From assembly GCF_001761485.1 (NCBI RefSeq), contig NC_090772.1, forward strand, positions 1,548,501 to 1,612,500: 64,000 nt of DNA. The letters are read 5' to 3'. Shown one piece after another: positions 1 through 9,201 of this stretch (its first letter is position 1; each line of letters opens with the position of its first letter). The notes under the pieces were generated by a model. The model was given only the letters and a program-made list of their open reading frames with translations, had not been told where the DNA came from and did no database searches. This stretch comes from Yarrowia lipolytica (Eukaryota; Ascomycota; Dipodascomycetes; Dipodascales). The translations under genes were made by a program, and so were the position numbers.

Positions 1-424
1 CCACGCCCTTGTTGGCCTGTTTTCGCATCTCCTGGTTCACCACGTCGCCCTCTCGTCTTTTGACGGCGTCCAGGTCGACGAATCCCACCGGCGAGTTGGT
101 CTCGAACGCCTGGGTGGACACGGCTGGGGGAGCGTCCTTTTTAGCCCGGGCAATTTCAGACCACGAGTTCTTGGGCTTGGCAGCGGGGGCAGAGGTGGCG
201 GCAGCAGCGGTCGGGGTCGATCCGGGGGTAGACTTGGGTTTCTCCAGCACCACAACCGACTTGATCAAAGGGGTTCGGACGATCCGGAACTTTTGGGGGG
301 ACTCCTCCAGGGTCACCGTCTGCGAAAGCGGGTCGTAGCAGTACACCGATCCCGTCACCTCGGTGAGCGCGGTGGTAGTCACGCGGATCTTGTGGCCAAT
401 CGTCCAGTCTATGGTTGTGGTCAT
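1..424 (-). CDS. LSM12: LSM12-like protein, N-terminal part (runs off the left edge)
   Basis: Reading leftward from an ATG at 424, an open frame of 141 codons continues past the window edge. It begins MTTTIDWTIGHKIRV and contains TGSVYCYDPLSQTVTL and SPQKFRIVRTPLIKSVVVLE. This matches the N-terminal LSm-like fold of yeast Lsm12 in order and spacing; the yeast protein has SPQNFKVIK at the same place. An Ala/Pro/Thr-rich linker follows, and then the beginning of the helical AD (anticodon-binding-like) domain with EMRKQANKGV. Lsm12 binds Pbp1/ataxin-2 and ribosomes and acts in cytoplasmic RNA regulation. The rest of the AD domain lies outside the window. The identification rests on recalled family sequence. 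Confidence 0.8.
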   Translation of the reverse strand, partial: MTTTIDWTIGHKIRVTTTALTEVTGSVYCYDPLSQTVTLEESPQKFRIVRTPLIKSVVVLEKPKSTPGSTPTAAAATSAPAAKPKNSWSEIARAKKDAPPAVSTQAFETNSPVGFVDLDAVKRREGDVVNQEMRKQANKGV

Positions 425-886
425 GGCTGTGTGTTTTGTCGGGATGGACGTTTGTTTGTGAGGTATCCCGAGTGACCATCTTCACCACTATTAAGTTCGT
501 CTCCCAACAGGCGTGCAGGAGGGTGCATGAGTGGGTGGAATCGACAGTTGGTCTGTTGGTTGATATGGTGTATAAAATGCGGGTCTGGGCGTTGATTTTG
601 GTTTATAATGTTTCTCGCGTCTTCTGGGGAGTTTTTTTGAGTCGTTTACTTGGGTTCTGGGGCGTCCTGGTGACGTGTATCTGCTGTTACGAATGCACTA
701 ACAAATCCAACTAAAGGCTAACTAATGGCGATCTTCGTTCCAAGTACGAGTCATGACCGGGGTTCGAATTGTCAGGTCGTGCAGACCGGCATTGAAGAGA
801 AAAAAATCATAAAAGCAACTTGTACTGTACTGTACAATTGCATGAGCGGTGTCAGAATCGCATCAACACGCCAGAATCGCACCAAC
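425..886. other. intergenic region between LSM12-like and F-box-like genes
   Basis: This is a divergent promoter region for the two flanking genes. A palindromic TGTACTGTACTGTACA run lies near 820-836, about 50 bp before the chosen start of the right-hand gene. An open frame continues upstream of 887 as far as 725, but the added residues look like non-coding promoter sequence. Confidence 0.5.
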
Positions 887-2716
887 ATGGGTAACGGAGA
901 GAGCCGGATCGCCCCGGAGATTGTAGCAGAATACGCATCTCTGAAAGCCGCTCAGGAACAACTGATGGAGGCAAGTAAGCAGCTGAACCAACAGATCGAC
1001 GAGGCCTACGAGGCCATCGTGCCACAGTTGCCGGACCCTGTCTCCAGGGACGAGTGCGTTTCCGCCATGAATCGGCTCATTGAGGAGGACAGGCGATTTT
1101 ATGGAAAATGGGCTTCCAACAAGCAGCATCTGGCGGTGCAATTGCAGGGTCATGCCGAACGACTAGCGGCTTTCGAGAGACACTTTCATGAGCACAAATT
1201 GGAGTCACAGTACAGAGCACCGGTGGAATTTTGGATGCGGCAGACTCGTCGTGAAACATATACCTGGAGAGAGCGACACAAGCCGGTGGACCGCGCCCTC
1301 AAGCTGCAACTGGCGGTTCAGAGCTTGGTCGATAATCAGGATGAGGACATGAGACAGTGGTATCTGGCAGAATGCATGCCTTTTGGGAGTCATCTCGACA
1401 AGAAACCGAGCTCGAAGCCTGGGGTAGTCGTTGAAACCAAGGAATCATGCCTTCCATTGGAAATAGCCTCTCTAATCTACGCCAATTGCGACCTTGAGTC
1501 GTGCTTGGAGCTCAGACAGGCCAACTCGTTTTGGTACAAGGCTTTCAAGCAATCGGATGACGTTCTTGAGAATGTTTTGGCAGCTCGATACCCGTGGTTC
1601 AGACTGGAGGGCGACCTTGAAACCTGGGGGGATTGCATGTTGGTTTTTGTGAAGCGTCTGGCAACGTGGAATACTGCAGAGAACTTCTCCGATATTCAAC
1701 TTGTACGCACGGAGCCAACACCCCAACGTTTCATTACAGCGACTACTCTGGGGTTTGGTGAAAAGCCTCCGAGTGGCTTTTCTACGATACAAACCCATAA
1801 TTCCGCCTGTCTCTCTTACAATTGTGGAAAGTTACATCTGAGCCATAGATCTAGCTATGCTGTTATGGACGCTTGCACTCTTGAGACGCGATTTGGAGAC
1901 TGGGGTCGTTTTTCGGTGGTGTCCACCGTGTCCACCGATGAGGAAACAATCTTGAGAGTCGACGGTCTGGAAATCACGCTCCCAAAAACTATTCGCGAAG
2001 AAGATCTGCAGGATTGGGAGGGGCTGGAATCCCCGGTACTCGTTCGAAATCACCATATTCTGGTGAGAGCGCGAGACATCGTCTTCTTGTTCTCACTTGA
2101 AAAACCGTTGCACTACGAGAATTCATTCATCTACGCTGGAGGCGACCCAGGCAAGGAGGTGGGACATATCCACTTTGCCAAAACTCAAGATAAGACCGTG
2201 GGTGGCCTCCACGACCCCTTTTGCGACGAATTGGTTACGGTTCCCCTGCCACTCCAACACCTGGAACCCACAGCATCTTACAAGGGGCTCATTTGGTGCC
2301 GTGAAGCAATCAGTTATACCAGTGATGTGGTTTTGGTTCCCACATTTGTGGATCTGAAAGCACCGACCAAAATATACTATCGACGCGATAGATGTCTACC
2401 AATCAGCGATCCTTGGAACTGGTTGAGACAAGCAGGCACATCAGGAAATACGCACATTGTGACCGCCATGAGTCCCCAAGGTCTCACGCTGGTAGACTTG
2501 GATGCAGAAAGTGTCACGTACGTCTTAAAGCCTGATTATGAAGCTGTGAATGCCCGTGGACGCGCTGGTCGCGAAATGCTCCTTCCTGGCTTTGATGGAA
2601 ACAAGTTTCAAGTCTGGTACATTGAACATGAATCCGTCAAGCGGTACAACATGGATGTCTGGGGGATGCAAGATGAGGATCAGCTAGAAGGAATATGGGA
2701 CCTTGATACACTGTGA
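887..2716 (+). CDS. F-box-like protein of a Yarrowia-type family (function unknown)
   Basis: A single-exon protein of 609 residues from the ATG at 887, which has an A at -3 and begins MGNGESRIAPEIV. An in-frame ATG at 725 would add 54 residues, but that stretch includes the GTACTGTAC promoter-like repeat, so 887 is preferred. Residues about 7-45 look like a short coiled coil. Around residue 189, LPLEIASLIYANCD is followed by a Leu/Cys-rich helix and FWYKAF, which has the hydrophobic pattern of an F-box. The C-terminal 350 residues are rich in beta-type segments and could be a substrate-binding region. If the F-box reading is right, the protein would serve an SCF ubiquitin ligase; this is inference. 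No catalytic motif is visible. Confidence 0.7.
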   Translation: MGNGESRIAPEIVAEYASLKAAQEQLMEASKQLNQQIDEAYEAIVPQLPDPVSRDECVSAMNRLIEEDRRFYGKWASNKQHLAVQLQGHAERLAAFERHFHEHKLESQYRAPVEFWMRQTRRETYTWRERHKPVDRALKLQLAVQSLVDNQDEDMRQWYLAECMPFGSHLDKKPSSKPGVVVETKESCLPLEIASLIYANCDLESCLELRQANSFWYKAFKQSDDVLENVLAARYPWFRLEGDLETWGDCMLVFVKRLATWNTAENFSDIQLVRTEPTPQRFITATTLGFGEKPPSGFSTIQTHNSACLSYNCGKLHLSHRSSYAVMDACTLETRFGDWGRFSVVSTVSTDEETILRVDGLEITLPKTIREEDLQDWEGLESPVLVRNHHILVRARDIVFLFSLEKPLHYENSFIYAGGDPGKEVGHIHFAKTQDKTVGGLHDPFCDELVTVPLPLQHLEPTASYKGLIWCREAISYTSDVVLVPTFVDLKAPTKIYYRRDRCLPISDPWNWLRQAGTSGNTHIVTAMSPQGLTLVDLDAESVTYVLKPDYEAVNARGRAGREMLLPGFDGNKFQVWYIEHESVKRYNMDVWGMQDEDQLEGIWDLDTL

Positions 2717-3651
2717 CTACTACAGTAGTTCACAACCTGGTCTCATTACTACCCATCTCCACAAGCACTATTGAGGATGACTCCTGTTGAAAAATAGCAG
2801 AGACTTACTGATGAGAACTTCTGGTTGGGGATACAGACTAAGAGAAGTCGAGAATATAGCTATTGGTGATCACTAAGTTGCCCATCGGTCTGATTTGAGT
2901 TGAATCTGGACCAGCTATCGGAATAAGACAAGTTTGAAACCTCCTCAGATGACACAACCATCAGCAAGATGACCTCAGGGAGTATTACGAATACACCCAT
3001 TCCTCACTGGCTCGTCCCATACCTCCAAATTGCGACTCGAGCGATGATCATCAAGCTTCACATTGAGAAGGTCTGGGGACTGGTTTCTGGGCATAACATC
3101 TGAACTTGAAAGATGAGGAAACTCGTCGGAGGAGGAAACTTGTTAGAGCAGGTAACTCGACAAATGAAGAAACTCGACATGGTTAAGTAGCATTGAGGAG
3201 GAGCAAGTTCGACCAAACATGTGATCCAAGCGGCTTTGACAGAAGCAGGTGGATAGAGCGAACGGGAGACAAAGTTGAGAGACAGTTAAACGGCAGTCAT
3301 TCAACCTTGGGGAAAGAGACTACAGTATGTATTGGCGGACTTGTCACGAATTGTTGAAGGAGCAAGAACATGTCTACAGGAAACCAACCCCTGGTAAAGC
3401 TAGAGAACTGTGGGGGCTACAGCCGAGAACTGTGGGGGCTACAGCCGAGAGCACTGCTATGGGGCTACAGTTGAGAACAATGCTAAGGGGCTACAGTTAA
3501 GAGCAAGGCTACTCTGGTCTCCTCAAAGGTACACATGTCCAACAATGGTCCTATTGAGTCTGTTGCCTACCATCGCCCTTTTTGGCATGCTTAGATTGGA
3601 AGGTTCACAATATCTTGTTCATACATGTCACTCTTTACTCTACATAAATAT
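2717..3651. other. intergenic region
   Basis: No coding region is supported. The left half contains degenerate GA-rich segments (for example several 'gaggaaactcg' variants at 3110-3170). The right end carries the tandem repeat described separately at 3403-3500. Confidence 0.5.
3403..3500. repeat. degenerate tandem repeat, 22-26 bp unit, about four copies
   Basis: Two near-perfect 22-bp copies of GAGAACTGTGGGGGCTACAG(CC) at 3403-3446 are followed by two diverged 26-bp copies sharing GGGGCTACAGTT. It lies just beyond the 3' end of the broken formate dehydrogenase gene. Confidence 0.8.
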
Positions 3652-4649
3652 CTACTTGGTCTGGTGCTCCTTGTGCTCTTTGTCGTGACCGTAAGCCTTG
3701 GTACCATAATGGCCGTTGATACAGATGATATCCTGAGGTCGGTATTCCTGCTTGCCCGACAAAAAGACCTTGAGGATCTTTTTGTTACCCTCGGCGGACC
3801 GGCCCTGGGCACCAATGGAAGTGCCGGAGATACGGGGAGTCATGGCGTTTCCCCCGCTGTACTTGTTTCGCATGGTTCTCCAGGGGTGGTATTTGGGGGC
3901 AGGCTGGAGAAACCAGACGTCTCCGCCGTATGCTCGGATCTTGCCAGACTTGAGGGCTTTGGCAATGTCCTCGGTGACGCAGATGGCTCCTCGGGCGGTG
4001 TTGACGAGCCAGACTCCGTCCTTCATGTGGGAGAAGAGCACTTTGTTGAAGAGACCCTTGGTGGAGGTGTGAAGGGGACAATTGATGGTAACAGCGTCAC
4101 AGAGAGAAAGCATCTTCTCCAGAGACTCGACTTGTCGGCATCCAATTTCCTTCTCGACGTTGGCAGGCATGGGCTGGTAGTCGTAGTAGAGGAGCTCCAA
4201 GGGGTTGAAGGGTGCAAGTCTCTTCAGGACTCGCTGCCACCAGAAATGATCTGCTCGTGGGCAGCGACAAGTTTCGGACCAGCACCAGCATGGTCATAAC
4301 AACGTTCTCAGCAACGGACTGGACGTTGAAGCCGGTGACCTCGAGTACGGCAATGTCTCGGGCGTTGGCTGCGTCAATATTGGCGTGGTCCGAGCCGACA
4401 CCGGCGGTGATGTAGATCTTGAGCCTCTTGGCCTTGTTAATTTACTCCTTGTTGATGTAGCCGGGGTGGAAGGGGGTGGTGATAACTACGTCGGCGTCGA
4501 CAATCTCCTTGTCGAAAACGGAGTCGGCTGTCCTTCAAAGAGTTGGTAACGAGAGTGTGGTCCTGTTACTCTAGCCAGTCTCAAATACCGAGCTCGTTCT
4601 CGGTGCATCCAAGGAGCTTGAGCTGGCGTGGGAGGACAAGGACTTTCAT
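3652..4649 (-). pseudogene. broken NAD-dependent formate dehydrogenase
   Basis: Read from 4649, the start MKVLVL and then [71 protein letters not shown] follow the order of fungal formate dehydrogenase, which oxidises formate to CO2 with NAD+. The frame is broken by at least three stop codons in the N-terminal third, a frameshift after MTMLVLVRN, and a deletion that removes the NAD-binding GxGxxG segment. The last 182 codons (4200-3652) remain open and keep [33 protein letters not shown] and the C-terminal RPQDII. The open 3' half suggests fairly recent loss. The species is known for a multi-copy FDH family, so intact paralogues elsewhere are expected. Confidence 0.9.
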
Positions 4650-5226
4650 ATTGGTGGTGTTTGTGAGTAGATAGGAATAGAGAGGATTTGGGGTCCTTTT
4701 TATTGTCATGATCACCATCTGGAGCCCTCCTTGAGGTGTTCAACTTGCAAGCCAGCGGGTGTTTCGACGGCTGTGGTGCGACTCGCTTATTTTCTCGCTA
4801 AGAACCAGAGGCTCGATCGTGAGTTCTAGCGGGGCTCCAATATAGCAAAAACAGACCAAGTTGGTTTAAATAGACACATTGAGACTGCACCAATCGATTC
4901 CCGGTATTTTCAGCTATTGCTTACTAACATCTTTCGACGGTACGGGCGGCATAATTTCCAAGTCGTGAATGAAATTTCAAGCCGCACTAATGTGCTGAGA
5001 CGGTGTCTTAGAATAAGACGCGAGATACGCAATGCAGCTCAATACATTGACAAAATGAGCCTGGCTAGTTCCGACGACAACTTCTGCTCCGACGATATCA
5101 AGGTCTGCACACCTCTACCACTATGGTGATGAGAGAAGACGGAGAAGAGAACGAAGAAGAAGGATGGAGTCTGACGGGTAAAGAGGGAGAAGGGGCTCCC
5201 ATGCCCCTGTAAAGCAGCTCAAACTG
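4650..5226. other. intergenic region between decayed genes
   Basis: It includes the former promoter of the broken formate dehydrogenase (4650-4920) and a stretch at 4917-5128 with only short frames. One of these reads MSLASSDDNFCSDDIK at 5056 and may be the edge of the decayed coding region to its right. No intact gene was seen. Confidence 0.4.
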
Positions 5227-6300
5227 ATGGATATCAAACACACCCTGACGAAAAAGTATGGAATCGGAGGCAAGGGCGACAAAAAGACGCTCTACTACAA
5301 TCTCTCCTTGATTCAGTGGCCGTGTTTCTGCCGGCTGGCTCTTCTACCACAACCAGTCCGTCAAGATTCCCTGCTCTTCAAGGAGCGGAAACGGTATTCA
5401 ACAATCATAAGAGAATGTATCGGGGCCGTCTCTGGATTTGAAGCTCAAGGACACTGGTGGGAGACAAGCTCGAGTAGGTGACGCCACTTGCTAAGATGCT
5501 CAAGGGATCCGAGATGGTCTGCTTTTGTCAACCACACCGAGTACAAGGTGTCCCCACGTGGACGGAAAGAATGCTCTACAGGTGGCCTGATAATTTTCAG
5601 CCAGCGCCTTGCCCAGGATTGCTGAATCTATCAAGGAGGTGGCACCTAGCATAGATCTCCCAGGTTGTTGGATCGAGAGAACACGAGGACGTCTTCAACA
5701 ACGAACTGGAGTTTTCTGTTCTGCGCAAGTTGACTCTCAAAAGCCTGGCGTGGTGGAAGAAGAGGAGAGCTCGTCAACGGACTGCTGCCACTGCGAAAAG
5801 CAGACGATGGGACCTAAGCAAAGGAATAAGGAGGATAATGTCTCTTGTTACGACTCAGACGAGTCAGACTATTTTGTAGATGTTGATTCTGGTGGTAACC
5901 AGGATCTCTACGAGGAGGGTGTGATTGAAGATGAGAATGAAGTCATGGTCTTCACTCCAGAGCTACCTTTCGATACCACCATGTTCAGGGTACGAACCAA
6001 CCTCGGTCGTTTCGCTTCGTCCCTTACTGACCGAAAACTCCCCAACCGCAAAGCGGACAGCAGGAAGTGTCCCATTGACACATGTCGAGAGGTGCCGCAA
6101 CCAGTTGAGTGATGGTACCGCACGAGGAGTTTTAGAGCATGTGTCTTCATTAGATGCTGAAGAAGCACAGCCACCAAAGTCGCTAGTGGCCGCTACCAAA
6201 ACCAGGCAAGTTGATGCAACAACGGAGTCAACCAGTAAGTGCAGTTTATCCAGTCACTACGGTTCAGCCAGATGAAAATTCAGTTATCGTCATTGACTCC
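5227..6300 (+). pseudogene. probable decayed coding region, unidentified
   Basis: Several overlapping plus-strand fragments read like protein but switch frame repeatedly. Examples are GIGGKGDKKTLYYNLSLIQW near 5255-5315, NNELEFSVLRKLTLKSLAWW near 5697-5757, an acidic run near 5850-5950 (SDESDYFVDVDSGGNQDLYE) and VIVIDSNENTHNLW near 6284-6325. A possible splice donor (CAGTAAGT) occurs near 6232, so part of the structure could be introns rather than breaks. I do not recognise the family. A live but spliced gene cannot be excluded. Confidence 0.35.
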
Positions 6301-7108
6301 AATGAGAACACACACAATCTCTGGTGAATAGCTCAATCTAGAACTCGATGGCCAACAGGACTAGTGTTGACGAACAGACTCCGCTCAGCCCCTCGTTCCA
6401 GCCTCGCACGGGTCCGTTTGTTCAACCTCCTTGGTGAACCCTGTCGACCAAAACATGATGTCCTGGAAAACTCCATCGGTCAACGAGATGCGCGAAATGG
6501 CAACTCGACATGGCCTACATCTTCTTACCCGACAGGATATGCCCTCTCTGTAGATCCTCTCTCTTGAGTAGATTTATGACATGGCGGCCCGACATGGTCT
6601 GCATGTGCTTAATACAGAGGAGATGCACAGGTTGACGGCCCAGAGTAGACCCCGTATATGCGGTACGTCGAGGTGGCCATTGTGCACACCTCATCCAGTG
6701 ACTTCTATCATGCATTCGTCTTCCACTTGTAGCATCGTCTTCCACTTGTAGCATACAACCTCCAGTTTCGAACGTTTCGCACCCATCTCCATACAACCTC
6801 CATCTTCTAGCGTTTCGCGCCGACCTCTTCGAGAGGTCCATCTCTCGCATCCCGCAGAAGTGTCTCGGCGAAAGAAACCGTTGGAGACTGTTCAGTGAGA
6901 GTATATTCCCCCTCCAAATGAGGATCTCTACTCTAGCTAATGAGAACCATCACCATGTCGGCCTTAGGAGACAAGCAATTTATTCATTTAATAGATATCC
7001 TGTGTAATACCATTATAACAGAGTAACTGAGCATGGATTTGTCGCATTCCCATTTATATTATCTTCATTCCTTTCAATAGATGACCAACTACTTATTCAA
7101 ACAATCCA
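6301..7108. other. intergenic region with short duplications
   Basis: No gene is supported. At 6717-6754 a 19-bp segment (CGTCTTCCACTTGTAGCAT) is duplicated in tandem. A looser duplication of an 'acaacctcca...cgtttcgc' segment follows at 6755-6820. Confidence 0.5.
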
Positions 7109-7871
7109 ATGGAGCCTACAAACAGATACAACTACCTGACGAGCTTTTGGATTGCTCCCGAGTTGATTAGACGTCCTGATGAGACCAAAGACGTGGCTGA
7201 AACTCCCGTGGTAAACCCCTGGCTAGATGTTTCGCTGGGAACGGGTTCTGGGTCTCGATCTAGTCAGGGAAGTCTTGCATCTGATATTGCGCGTATCAAA
7301 CCTCAGGAGATTGTCAGAGAAAAACAAATGAAGGAACTAGAGCTTGATAACGGAGAGTTTTACCCCGAGTTGGTGGGGTTGCGGTCGGCTTCTCTGTCAT
7401 ACTCTCAGCCTGCTATATCTACAACCGATTCCGGGTTCCAAAAACTCACATTAACGACACTCTTACCCAAGTCGATGGTCATGCTCCTACTTGCTATAGC
7501 TTTGGAGTACTCGAAATTGCATTTCCCGCTTGGACTCTCACTTTTGAGTCCCGGGCCCCAATGTCGAGCTGTCGACCGAAGATATTATCAAGAATTGACT
7601 CGAGAAGTATCGAGGCTCTGGAGCTTTTCAAGTTCAAGGCCATGAGAGACGCCCGAACCAAGGGTTCCCTGCTGTCTACACTCAACGGAACGAAAACAGA
7701 TGCAGGACACAGTGTCTGACGGAGTGGCTATCGGCTCTTTTGAACCACAAGCAAGAGATTGAGGGGCGACTGGACTTAGTGGAGACATTCAAGACACGAA
7801 ATCCGCAATCGTTGTTACAATCTGCTCAAGAGATTCTTCAAACAATAAACGAGATACAGGCACTCATGTAA
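7109..7871 (+). pseudogene. probable decayed or mis-framed gene, unidentified
   Basis: An open frame from 7109 begins MEPTNRYNYLTSFWIAPELI and stays protein-like (acidic and Ser-rich, IKPQEIVREKQMKELELDNGEFYPELVGL) to about 7430. Good coding-like sequence then shifts frame. NDTLTQVDGHAPTCYSFGVLE continues in one frame, and the stretch TEWLSALLNHKQEIEGRLDL ... SLLQSAQEILQTINEIQALM finishes in another at 7871. The C-terminus looks like an amphipathic helix or coiled coil. I do not recognise the family. No GTGAGT donor explains the frame changes, so decay is favoured. Confidence 0.35.
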
Positions 7872-9201
7872 CCTGAATGATATTTTCTCGACAATTAATC
7901 ATCTCACATTCGTTAAACAGAGCCCAATGCATCATAGTATATAATCACACACGGTACGTTTACCAGGATATTACCAAAAAAGACAAATTAAAGGCATTTG
8001 GGCTGAAGAAAAAAATTCTTTGAACAGAGTTTCGATAATGCACACCATTGCTTTATCTCAACCTTAATATACACCACAGTATATATATAATATAGGGAGA
8101 AACATCGGTCCCCATGCCTCCAGAGTCCCAATATACTTTTCAGAAGATTGCTCGAGGCAGTGGATTCTGTCAGACTTCCGGGAACAGGAATTCGCAGACC
8201 TTCGGAAACTGGAATTCGCAGAGATCATCTCTCGTCCTTCTACCACGTCCTCCTGCCTCTCATGGTCAAGGTCTGACGCTTTTAAAACTAATTATATAAC
8301 AATATTGTACAATTATTGCTTCCTTCACGGATTCAATCATAAGTTGTCCCTCAGTTCTCTTTCACTTGGTCACTCGTGATGGGCGGTTTTTCTTTGAGTT
8401 CAGACTTGCGCGAGAGATGGCTTCTTGAGTTCAATATCGTCACCGCTCATAACCTGCTGAAGGTAGCAGAGTAATACCTGGTCTTCCTCACAGTTTTAAA
8501 GGAACTAGCTTGGTCGTAGGCAAAATTTCCATCCTGTAGATAGTGTATCTGATTTTCAAATGGGCAGTTTTATTTCTTGTTCTCATGCCGATTGTTCAAC
8601 TAAGTCTGCCAACTACACTTTCACCACCACACATCACTACATGTACATTCCACTGCACTGCCAGCTTCAAAAACTCACAAACAACGACATCGAGAGACAA
8701 ATTCACCTGATATCCCTACATACCGCTGTCTCACCATGTCCCTACCCAAGAACACCCGTGCTGGTTGAGATTGAAATGAGTCTCAAGTGCTGGTTGAGAT
8801 TGGAATGAGTCTCAAGTGCTGGTTGAGATTGAAATGAGAGTTTCCAGTGCTGTGGTTTTCCAAAGCACAATTTGTTGGGGAATTGATGTTTCGGACAAAC
8901 ATTCTAGAAGCTGTTATTCCGAAGAACACACATTATTCACCAATACTTGATTGCTCAATGTCCACTGGAACAGTAGGTATGATGGATCTCACACGTAGAT
9001 TCTCACTTCACTTTGTCACTGGCTGAGACCTTTCGAAGCGTGCATGCCTTCTTCTAACTGCATGGCCCTGCCATTTTTTCTTCCGTACACTTCATTCACT
9101 CCCTATCCGTCATAAGTTGCTTCTGCCATCACTAGCTACGAATACTACACTGGAACTTGAGAAGTAATTATTAAATGGACTATTCAGATTACGGCCGTCA
9201 C
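7872..9201. other. intergenic region with minisatellite
   Basis: AT-rich sequence with a TATATATAATATA run near 8080. An imperfect duplication of 'cttccggaaactggaattcgcaga' type lies at 8176-8222, and the 29-bp tandem repeat at 8761-8838 is listed separately. No gene is supported. Confidence 0.5.
8761..8838. repeat. 29-bp tandem repeat, about 2.7 copies
   Basis: Copies start at 8761, 8790 and 8819 with core CTGGTTGAGATTGAAATGAG. Copy two differs by one base in the core. The third copy is cut short. Confidence 0.85.

Noticed and set aside
3625-4299. A 224-codon plus-strand frame at the formate dehydrogenase relic
   Set aside because: It is antisense to the recognisable formate dehydrogenase sequence on the minus strand.
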